From NCBI RefSeq assembly GCF_009730915.1, contig NC_052481.1:20992461-21056460 (forward strand): a stretch of 64,000 nt of DNA, given 5' to 3'. This DNA comes from Dioscorea cayenensis subsp. rotundata (Eukaryota > Streptophyta > Magnoliopsida > Dioscoreales > Dioscoreaceae). Under the pieces are notes generated by a model that worked only from the letters and a program-made list of their open reading frames with translations, did no database searches and was not told the origin of the DNA. Below, in pieces: positions 1 to 12,989 of the stretch (its first letter is position 1; every line of letters starts with the position of its first letter). The translations under genes were made by a program, and so were the position numbers.

Positions 1-1026
1 CTCAAGTGGCTTTTCTATCCCCAATTCTGCTAGCCTTTTGTCCTCCCTAGAAGCCCTTAACATCTTTTTGACTGGAATAGGATAAGGTTTCTTTTTGTTT
101 TTCGGTAATATTGGTGGAAGATCAACATTTTGCTTATACTTGCGAAATTTCTCAGTTGATGGAAGATTGTCTGGTTCAAGAGAAACATTAACCGAAAGTC
201 CAATTTTCTTTTGTACAAAACAATGGAGAGGTTGATACCCAACCTGCATCCAAAGAGAAAAACTACAAGATTACAGACTAGAGACATAAGATCTTTGACA
301 AAATGTTCATATCTAATATATGAGCGACAGCATTGTCTTCCAAAACTTAGATAGGTAAAGGAAATGCCTTAACAATCATGGATGATTCATAGAACTTGAC
401 TGCAAACTCATTACTCATAGATGTGAAACAGCCACCAATGATTCACATGAGAAAACTGCACCATGTTGAAGACTCTTCCATCATTCCAGACTTCGCAAAC
501 AGAAATGCTAGTTTTAAATTTCACACACTAAGACTAAGGCACAGAATGTTACTTGATATAACCCACATCACACTTCATAGATCAGAAAGAATGCAGTCAT
601 GATTCTATTACAACCAAATAAGAGATAGGACAGGTGAATGGTCATAGTTTCATCACTACAATATTACCCACACACACACACACAATTAACTTTCATAAAA
701 AATCCCTGATCTTCTGACAATGTTATCAACAACCATTGATCTTCTGATGAATGATTCATTAAAAAAACCATCTTTTTTACTCCTTCAGCCTCAACAACTT
801 CTTTTCTAGCCTGGTGATCAGCTATTTCCAATTTTCTCACTCTACCTCTTCTCATTCAAGCTATCAACAAAACCACCAGTTTCGATTTTGATCTCAAACA
901 CCACCTCACAACCACAAACAACTACCAAGATTAATCTCCAACATTTTAAGATAAATCATTCAAAACCAACAAGAAACATGGAGTAAAAACACATGGCACT
1001 AATACCTTCACCAATCCATGAATCAT
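1..1026 (-). CDS. APO family protein (chloroplast), 5' exons, cut by window edge
   Basis: The minus strand of 1-243 is open and reads like the conserved start of plant APO proteins: it contains NVDLPPILPKNKKKPYPIPV and then a lysine-rich stretch ending GIEKPLE, which in the family precedes the first zinc-binding repeat. APO proteins are plastid RNA-associated factors needed for accumulation or splicing of chloroplast transcripts (family knowledge). The exon has a TGCAG acceptor just above 243. A likely first coding exon is 1006-1026 (MIHGLVK), with an AAG|GTATT donor, and joins the next exon in frame. This start is less sure; another ATG could serve, and no clear transit peptide is visible. 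The rest of the gene lies left of the window. APO1-like versus APO2-like cannot be settled from this fragment. Confidence 0.72.
666..685. repeat. (CA)n microsatellite
   Basis: About ten CA dinucleotides in the presumed first intron of the APO gene. Confidence 0.85.
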
Positions 1027-2004
1027 GGGTCGCTTAAATATCCAAAACGCTCAAAAAACAACCTGTAAACAAATCAGAAAAGAAAGGAAAAATGAAACAT
1101 AGTCTAATAACTAAAAAAAATTGGAAAAAGAAGCATGGGAGCCGAATCAAACCCTAGGAAAAAGAACAACAAAAAGGAGAGAAAGGATGATTTCTTCAAT
1201 GAATGTAGGGTTTGAAGCTCTTCTCCTTCTTCCCCTTCACCAGGGGGCATTTGACGATAAAAAGATATTTATCGAACTCAACCTTCCTGAAAGTAACACA
1301 TGGTCTTTATGATTCGTGCAAAGTATAAGATAATATATGATTTTCTAATTATATTAAATTAATTACACAATACTAATTAAAGTTCACCAATTAATTTTTA
1401 ATAAACTCTTTTTTCGTTCTAGGTTATTAAAGACAATTAAATAGGGCAAGTTATAATCAAATCATTTAATGCAAAAATAAATAAATATATATATTTATTT
1501 TTATTTTTATTTTTGACAAAGTCGATGTCGACAAAACAGTGCACGTGTCACAGGTCACGCTGGCGCATGAACGACCTGAGCGATAATCTCCCCGCCTACG
1601 CAACCCCTGGAGGGAGAACGAGTGAATCCCTCGCACGTAACTCCCACAGTGAGCACTTAAATACGAATCAGAGATCGAGGTGCTCGACCTCGAGACCTCT
1701 CACTATACAACTACAAGTAGCTACTACTACGGGCCAGGCGGTTCCTAAAAATATATATATTTAAAATTCTTTTATACATTCTGCTCATAATTTTTTTATA
1801 AAAAAAAAAATTATATTCATCATACTAGTTTGGCCGGAAAAAAATAAAAACAAAAATTCTTATATTAAAATCCTTATATTCACCTATATATAAAAATTCT
1901 ATTTTTTCAAAAAAAAAAATTCTATTGATTAAAAGCTCTACTACTTCAATGGGACATTAGAAAAAAAAAAACTAAAAATAATAAATTAGTAAAAAGATAT
2001 ATAT
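1027..2004. other. APO upstream region, no gene; GC-rich island at 1511-1755
   Basis: Bases 1027-1300 hold the APO 5' leader and probable promoter. The remainder is very AT-rich except for 1511-1755, a sharply bounded GC-richer stretch with several inverted CpG-containing words (for example a CGAGGT/ACCTCG pair near 1676-1700) and one 83-codon open frame without recognisable similarity. I see no convincing gene. The island may be a small insertion of unknown type. Confidence 0.5.
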
Positions 2005-2738
2005 GGTAAAATACTATAGATAATCATTCAAATTTTCAAATATTTCTATTTAGATCATTCAATTATAAAAAAAAAAAATTAATTCTGTCACCCAACTTAG
2101 GTTATTTTGATCACTGACATGGTGAGTTGACATGGCATTTTATATTAGGGGTGGCAATATTTTGTCCGGGCTGCCGGCCCGGTTTTGTCCTTTCAGGGTT
2201 TGGACAAAAGTTGTATTAATCCGAGCCAGGTTCGGGCAATGTTTGATTGTCCGAATTTAATCCGGGCCGGGTTCGAACAAAAAAATTCGGACAACCAGGC
2301 TTTTGTACATTTAAAAATTTAAAAGCCCAAATCATGAGCTCAATTGTTTTAAGCCCAATTTTCCAAAAACTTCAAACTCATGTGATTTTTTTTAATTAAG
2401 ATTTGGAATTTTGTATGATTTGATTTGAGTTTTGGATTGTTGAATTTTTTTTTTTTTGCATTTAATGTAAATTAAATTATTTTTATAATTTAATATTTGA
2501 GTGAAGTTAAATGTAATTTATAGGATTCAGACATCTAGACAACTTAGTTTTAAAAGAAACGGAGTCCAAACAAGTTAGGTTTGTCCGGATTTAAAATCGG
2601 GCTCAGTAACAAGTTTATTTATTTATAGTAATAGTTGCCCGGACCCGGTTTTGTCCGTCACCCCTAGTTTATATCACCTAATTTAATAATCAAAAAACAC
2701 ATACTTAAATAATTAAGTGATTATTTAAATATTTTACC
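2005..2738. mobile_element. Outer MITE-like element with degenerate terminal inverted repeats
   Basis: The left end GGTAAAATACTATAGATAAT and the reverse complement of the right end (GGTAAAATATTTAAATAATC) match over about 25 bases with a few differences. The interior is non-coding. A second element is inserted inside it (2146-2666), so the outer one is older. No clear target duplication is visible. Confidence 0.55.
2146..2666. mobile_element. hAT-like MITE nested in the outer element
   Basis: The element begins TAGGGGTG and ends CACCCCTA, the terminal inverted repeat of many plant hAT-derived MITEs. It is flanked by an 8-bp near-duplication (TTTTATAT at 2138-2145, GTTTATAT at 2667-2674), as expected for hAT insertion. 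The 521-bp interior is GC-richer than its surroundings, has repeated CCGGGC/CCGGCC words and no open frame. Confidence 0.75.
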
Positions 2739-2917
2739 CTAAATATCTATGTATATATATTTATTTAAATTATTTTTATTCTTATATCTCAATTGCCCAA
2801 TATGTTTTCAAATAGTTTCAAACCTTAATTTTATTCCATTTTAAACAAAATCCCATAAACTTTAGTAATTATCACAATATCTGAGAAAAAGCGCAATGTA
2901 CGGAGCAAAAGGATGAA

Positions 2918-3012
2918 CACGTGATCTCATGCCGACCCAGTCTTTCGCCGCACGTGAGATGGGATCAGCTTGGAAGTCACGCTCGACGACTCAGGTGAAG
3001 CACCCTCACGTG
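2918..3012 (+). promoter_or_regulatory. Three CACGTG G-boxes upstream of the acyl-CoA-binding protein
   Basis: CACGTG occurs at 2918-2923, 2951-2956 and 3007-3012, each followed by A (CACGTGA), 400-490 bp before the ACBP start codon. Clustered ACGTG cores are typical ABRE/G-box binding sites for bZIP factors. That they respond to abscisic acid or light here is inference. Confidence 0.6.
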
Positions 3013-3137
3013 AGGGATCCGATCTGCGATAAATGCCAAAATGGCTGGTTAGCGATTATGACAAAACTTAGCGAGGTTTCTGCAAATAAAAATAAAATAA
3101 AATAAGTTTAAAAATAAAAAATATTAAAATAAAAATA

Positions 3138-3139
<2 letters not shown>

Positions 3140-3169
<30 letters not shown>
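3140..3169. repeat. (TA)n microsatellite
   Basis: Near-perfect TA run between the G-box cluster and the ACBP start codon. Confidence 0.9.
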
Positions 3170-3409
3170 TAAAAAAAAAGGAATATTCAAAAGCATTAAG
3201 TTATATATTCTTCATCGTCTTTTGCTTTTTCCTATAAAAAGCGCTTTGCTTTGGTACGTCTTCGTCTTCGCATTGGAATTCCATCCTCGCAAAAACGAGG
3301 GGCCTCGTTGTCCCACGCCAACGCCCCCCAAATCCAATCTTCATCCATTGATCCTCCCTAGGGTTTCGATCCCAACTAGTTCAAGCTCTCTCTCTCTTTC
3401 TCGGTCGCC

Positions 3410-6400
3410 ATGGGAGACTGGATGGAGCTCGGCCAGGCCGTCTTCTTCGGTGTCATTCTCTCATTCATCGTCGCTAAGCTAATCTCCGTCGTCGTGTCTT
3501 TGAACGAAGATCGCCTCACTGGAGCCGCCGACCAATCTGTACAACCGACCTCCGGCGCTTCTGAGGTTGCCAAGCCTAGGGTTTTGGAGGAAGATGCAGG
3601 GGTGTCGGTAAAGGAGGCGTCTTTGAGAGGAGAGAGTGATGGTGATGATGATTGGGAGGGGATTGAGAGCACAGAGCTTGATGAGGCGTTCAGCGCCGCC
3701 ACGACCTTTGTGGCCGCTGCCGCCGCTGACCGGATGGCCTCCAAAGTCTCGAATGAGTTGCAGTTGCAGCTCTATGGGCTCTATAAGGTCGCCATTGAAG
3801 GGCCTTGTACAACGCCGCAGCCCTCTGCGATCAAGATGACAGCGCGCGCCAAATGGTCCGTCTCTTAAATTTTCCTTTAAATTCTTTTCTTTCATTCTTT
3901 TACTGATGCATTTGGCATTATGATATGTTTGGAGGAGGAAAATTAGAAACTTGATCCTTTGACATTGAGATCAATAGCAATTGTGTGTTTATTGGAAGTG
4001 ATTTTGTAATATTTGAAGTCAATGTGTTTGTTGTTGTTTTGTTATCTAGCAGTATTGTGATAGAAAATATAAATCTTTGGTGACATGTACAAGGAATGCA
4101 TGGCAGAAATTGGGTGATATGCCTCCAGAAGAAGCTATGCAGAAATATATTATGCTTGTCACAGAGCTGTATCCTAATTGGGCTGGCAATTCTAGTTCAG
4201 TGAGTTGGTTTATCCAATTCTTTTCTCATTTGTCTTGCTTGTGATTTTTTACAGTTTTTGAAATGTCTTTTGCTGGGTTGTGTTTTATGGTAATAGAAGG
4301 CTAGAGACGAGGGTGCTGTTGGTTCTGCGTCTAGCTCTGATAAAGGACATATGGGCCCGGTTTTTAGCAGCTTTATTTATGAGGAAGAGGTTGATAATGA
4401 TTTGTAAGTTTCTTCATGCCCTTTCATTTGTGAATGTTCTATCTATCTGTGACTCAATAGTGCTTTACATGTCTATCTTGTCTATTTAGTATTTGGATAC
4501 TTAATTAGTTCTGGCCCAATTCTATCATAATTTTGCACGGTTTAGGGTTTTTGTGATGATTGAGATGTATTATTTTGATTATTGTTCTTCTGTAGGTAGG
4601 ATGTGGTGTGTTTTGCTGTACCTATGCTATTGTTTGAACATAGGAATATGTCATTTTCCGGAAGTCTGTAGTTTCTCTGTTTCTACCTGTTAGGAAATTT
4701 GAACTGCATGAATGATTTGATTTATGGTTCCATTGTTGTTTCCCTTTTATGGTTGCAACCAGTTTTGGTTATGAAATTGCATCTGTGCAATCTCTCTTTG
4801 AATTACTTTCTGTTGCTCTTGCTGTGCAATCTTCTCCCTGCATAGATTACTGGCAGTATACTCTGTATTTTTTCCTAAAATTGATCTGGACTTGGTTTTC
4901 TTTGATGCTAAATTGTTTGATTAAGGAAATGAATTGCGAGGATTCACAATGTGTTTAAAATTGATAAAATTAGATAATGGTGCACATAGACTGAATGAGT
5001 ACTTAAGTTTGTGAGTTATAATTGTTGCATTTTGATGTTTCATGTTGTTTTGTTAACCTTTGAATTGGATCTTCAAAGTTGATTGACCTTTGAATTGGTT
5101 TTTGAAACTGGATTATGCCCTTAGGCTAATCACTCATTGACAGTTCATTGATGCTGCATCTGATATGATTATTCTGCTAATTGAATAGGGACCAGATCAA
5201 ATGCTGTGTGCCCTTCATTTGTTTGGGACTTTGAGTTGTATTACAGATTTAGTTCTTATCATTCTTTACTGCTACCATATACTAAAAGTAGCGTAAAATT
5301 ATTGAGAAGGGCAAGGATGCCATTGATATGTTATAAAGATATATGCCTTTTGGGATGCTTTCTGTTCTGATAAATTGATGCTCTCGCAATTATTTAATGT
5401 GAACATTTGATGTTGCGCTTATTTTCTTAATGATTGAAGGTTATGGATTGATGTCATGAATCTATTAATTCATCTCATTGATGCTTTTCTTTTTGGCTAA
5501 TTTGCAGAAAGTTAGATGCTATTCATGTTTCTGCTAGGGAAGGAAAAATGGAAGACTTGCTTTCCTGCATTGAGAATGGAGTTTTCAATAAATTTGAGGG
5601 GTTTGTATCTTTTTTTTTCCCATCTCTTACAATTTATTTTACCAATGGCTTATACTATTTAGAACTAATTTAGCAATCTGATACACCCATATTAGAATCA
5701 ATCAAATGATCCTGAAACAATTCTCTATTATTTTTTCCTTAGACCAGTTGCGTTACAAAACTCTTTTTAGTTAGCATGCTTGTAAAATCTTTTGAAAACC
5801 TTGTACACTGATGATGAAGCATATATCTCACGCTCTGCAGGTAAGTGTTTGGAGTTTAACAAATTTAGTGTTGCAGAGCTTGATTCCCTTTAGTAGATTG
5901 GAATAAAATTTAAGATGTTATTAGTTTGGCGACCCCTATTCGATGGTGTACCATGTGAAATTAATCAGAAGCTCCAAATGATACCCAACCTTGATTCTGA
6001 TTAAGTTTAGCATTGTGTACAGATGAATGAACTAAATAGTCCCATGCATGAACATAAGAGAAACTATGAGACTTAGTCTGGAATGGGTCAAAACAGATAA
6101 CTCTTCCGGTCTTACCTACCTTTTCCTCAATTTCTCAAGCTTGTCATAATATTGAATGAAAGGAAATAACATGCTTTTGTTTTAAGCAAGTTCTCTAAGG
6201 TGAGGCTATTATTGAGTTCTTTTTCCTTTCTGTTTCTGCTCGTGTATTTCAGACAGTGAAGAACGGACTCCTCTTCATTGGGCTGTCGATCGTGGCCATT
6301 TTGATGTGGTAGAGATTCTTATTCATAGGAGTGCAGATGTAAATGCGGAGGTAAAAGATAAATTCTATACTCTTGACCATTTTCCTTGTTATCTTGGTTG

Positions 6401-6679
6401 TGTTGATCTCATTATCGTGATCTATGATATATATTTTTAAGCTAATGGTAAAAAAACAAAAACCTATGAACTCTTAATTCGGCATAACTTGATGTTCTTT
6501 TGGTGGTGCAGGATCATGAAGGCCAAACTCCATTGCATTATGCTGTTCTCTGTGAGCGCGAAGCCATAGCGAAGCTGCTTGTTGAGCACAATGCGAATCT
6601 TAACTTGAAAGACAAAGATGGCAATACTCCGGGTGACCTCTTAGGATCGTCGTGGGTGTTTATGAGCTCTCCTAATTGA
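3410..6679 (+). CDS. Membrane-anchored acyl-CoA-binding protein with ankyrin repeats (ACBP1/2 type)
   Basis: Six exons: 3410-3855, 4094-4199, 4297-4403, 5508-5600, 6257-6350 and 6512-6679; joined they give 337 residues, close to Arabidopsis ACBP1. Residues about 8-28 form an N-terminal membrane anchor. The acyl-CoA-binding domain lies near 90-185 (LYGLYKVA, QPSAIKM, ARAKWNAW, PEEAMQKY, TELYPNW). After an acidic linker come KLDAIHVSAREGKMEDLL and two ankyrin repeats with RTPLHWAVDRGH and QTPLHYAVLCER. The family binds long-chain acyl-CoA at ER and plasma membrane and offers the ankyrin part to partner proteins. Oddity: exon 4 ends with one G more than the expected junction, so the usual acceptor (6252) would shift the frame; an acceptor four bases downstream (6256) restores it at the cost of one residue. 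The C-terminus (VFMSSPN) differs from relatives I know. Confidence 0.88.
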
Positions 6680-7190
6680 ATGAACACAAATTTGATTGTT
6701 TTACTTCTAGTTTCATTGAAACTACGCACCAATTTCTTTTCCTTTGTATATGAGAAGCCGAGGGCTTTTTAGTATTTTTATAACAAAAGCATTCATACTA
6801 AGATGACTGAAAGCATGCTTCATCTAATTCTAATTTGTATTACTTAGTAATTTATTTTTGGAACTTAAGAAAACACAGGGAAAAAGGTTTGACAATAATA
6901 GACATATATATTCGTTTAAGAAAAAACAAAAATAAGAAATTTAAAGGAGAAAAAAAATTAGATATCTAATATAATAACATTCTTAAAACCGGCAAACCAG
7001 TCTTTCTTGGAAGACAAAATCAATGAAGTCCAGCCAAAGGGAAATTGGGTTGCATAGCTTTATGTTCCCATATATCATCAGTGTTACAAAAAAGTTACAC
7101 AGTTCCTAAACAACTAAGTAATGCCGGCATCTTTAATCCTCTACCAAGGATCAAAACAGATGAAAGAAATATGAAGCCATAAAAAACCAT
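6680..7190. other. Convergent 3' spacer between ACBP and BiP
   Basis: AT-rich sequence holding the 3' ends of two converging transcripts (ACBP rightward, BiP leftward). I see no further gene or repeat. Confidence 0.6.
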
Positions 7191-10810
<3,620 letters not shown>

Positions 10811-10946
10811 CGATCCTCAACCGGAGCTCCTCCAAATGGATCTAAGATCTCTCTCTAGCCTTCTTCTTCTTCTCTTGAGCGCGCACTAAGAGGTTTAGGT
10901 TTCTAAATTCTAAAATGGTGACGAAGAGAGAGATGGTTTGATCGTA

Positions 10947-10953
10947 ATTTATA
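10947..10953 (-). promoter_or_regulatory. TATA box of BiP
   Basis: TATAAAT on the minus strand, about 140 bp upstream of the BiP start codon and about 70 bp downstream of the UPRE/ERSE-II site. Confidence 0.6.
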
Positions 10954-11017
10954 GCAAGTTTGGAGACGAAACGGGGATTCAACCCCATTTGCAAACCAGG
11001 GGACATGTCATCAGTGA

Positions 11018-11031
11018 TGACGTGGACCAAT
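11018..11031 (-). promoter_or_regulatory. Composite UPRE / ERSE-II element of BiP
   Basis: On the gene strand the sequence reads ATTGGTCCACG (11031-11021), an exact ERSE-II (ATTGG-N-CCACG). It overlaps TGACGTGG on the other strand (11018-11025), the XBP1/bZIP60-type UPRE core. It lies about 210 bp upstream of the start codon. These are known ER-stress elements bound by bZIP factors with NF-Y; that they drive this gene is inference from position. A separate CCAAT motif lies at 11051-11055. Confidence 0.75.
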
Positions 11032-11309
11032 AGGAGATCGACCTCTTGAGTGCCTGGCCAATGGGAGAGCTTCTACTGTTGGGATGATCCTGGCCGTCCG
11101 TGTTTTTAGTTTACGGCTGATGAGAGGTCACTTGTTTTCTAGAGAGATCGGATGGCACGTTACTGATTCTGGGCCTTCCCGCCCAAACTTGATCCGGCCC
11201 AATTTTTTTATTTTAAAAAAATTGAAGCTTTTAAGAAAAATTATAATAATTGTTGAAATAGGAAATTTAGGACAAATTTACAAATAATTTTGTGAAAATA
11301 ATTTATATA

Positions 11310-12190
11310 CATATCATAACTAATTTAAAAAAAAAATGGATAAACCATGATAAATTAAATGGAAGGGAAACCAAAAATATAAACTGACAACAACCAAAAC
11401 CAACAAAAAAGACAGAAAAGAAACTCATTATGAGTGGATTTAAAGAGTACAAACAAAAAAAAAGGCCATTAAAAATGGGGAAAAAAACAAACATGGTACA
11501 ACAACTAAAACCAACAAGAATAAAAAAAAAACAAAAGGCCAAAGAGAACAAGGAAACGTCGGTGGGCAGTTGCACCACCCTCTATCTAGACAGCTCTTTT
11601 AGAATCGTCGCTCACCTTTATATGGTTCCCTAGGAACTCAAGGGTGACTTTGGTTATGGCAATTGAGTCCTCCAATTTCACCATCATAGTTTTTAGAGTT
11701 GCACCAATACATGAAAGCAACATAAGAATGACTTTAAAAATGATGGATGCGAGCGAAGAAAAATAATCTTAAAAAATGTGTGCATTCCATTTCAACCAAA
11801 TGTTACAAATGGTGGCCCTAGCTATCAGATCCCTAATATCCTTTAAGGGTTGAGGAAAGCCAAGGTCTCCATGAGGCTCCACAATCCCTTCAAAGAGTCA
11901 AGAGGGGGGGGGGGCTAAAAGTATGAGAAAAATAACTCTATATGCAATCAATGAAGGGGCACTGAAGGAAAGGATGATCTGTTGATTCGATCTCTACATG
12001 GCAAAGTACACATATAATAGTTGGCAACCAATTGCTTCATTTAACTACTCGATTTTCTAAGGTGAGAATTCGATTGTCAAACAGATCTTACCACCTTGAT
12101 TCATGAAAATGTAAAAGGTTTTAGTAGTGAAACACCCATTTGCTATGATGTACCAGAGCTTATTATCGCATGAATCTTACGTGAGTGTTG
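11310..12190 (-). mobile_element. 3' part of an L1-type LINE, degenerate
   Basis: The left edge is an A run followed by TGGATAAACC, the reverse complement of the LINE tail seen elsewhere in the window. The minus strand near 11690-11820 gives ARATICNIWLKWNAHIF, matching the C-terminal part of the LINE protein at 32570-32640 (ARAIIWQIWLERTACIF). Near 12150 comes a degenerate NGCFTTKTFYIF segment matching its zinc-binding reverse-transcriptase region. Stops and shifts are frequent. The element is 5' truncated. Confidence 0.7.
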
Positions 12191-12768
12191 AGAATATGTT
12201 AATTATTTCTAGAACTACTGAAACCATATAGGATGAGAGATTATAAAGCAGTTATAAGATCCTATATTTTTATACTTTCTATGATAAATAAAAGCTTTTT
12301 AAAATATTTAAGAAAAAATAAAAATTATTAATCATGTGAGATTTGTTATAAAGTTAAAATTTATCTGGACAAATCGCATTTAACATACAAGCATTTTATT
12401 GCTTTAGTTATTTCAATGACTTCAACAAAATTAGGGATATATATATACATATGTCGCATCATTAATAAACAATCACTGATTCAAAAGCTATGAACATTCA
12501 TAATAAACAGTTGGATTTCAATTAAATGGTTATTCACTCCACTAAATAGTGACATTGTGTTTTATAAATAGTAGAACAGTGAAAATTATGATATATAGTA
12601 CTTTTATCTAAATTGTCTAATCTATTTGTATCTATCTCTTTTTATCACCGTATTGTTTCCAACTGTGGACATTCTACGACTTGTTTAATTAATTGAAGAG
12701 CAAGTAATTCCCTTATGCTCGGGTGTGGCATGTAAAAAAAAAATAATAATTTAACTATTTTTTAATAA
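12191..12768. other. AT-rich spacer
   Basis: No open frame, repeat or RNA gene recognised between the LINE fragment and the thioredoxin promoter. Confidence 0.5.
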
Positions 12769-12834
12769 GGCCCATAATTATGAAAAGAAGGCCCAATAAC
12801 CTAATGACGAATGTGGGCCGTAGGCCCATATAAA
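12769..12834 (+). promoter_or_regulatory. Site-II (GGCCCA) cluster and TATA of thioredoxin m
   Basis: GGCCCA/TGGGCC occurs at 12769-12774, 12790-12795, 12814-12819 and 12823-12828, the last running into ATATAAA (12828-12834), about 155 bp before the start codon. Site-II words bind TCP factors and are frequent in promoters of housekeeping and organelle-protein genes. Confidence 0.6.
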
Positions 12835-12989
12835 CCCATATCACAAGCAAAGCGGGTGTTCTCTATCCACTCTCGCATCATCTTCTCGTTTTCTCTCGCT
12901 CTCTCGAGCTCCATCATTGAGCCTTCTCTCTTTGCATGTTCGCTTAGAATTCCCAAATCTCTCGATCGATCAATCTCTCTCGCTGTGCA

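Noticed and set aside
664-855. 63-codon minus-strand frame as APO exon 1
   Set aside because: No transit-peptide character, runs into the CA repeat, and does not join the conserved exon through a good splice pair.
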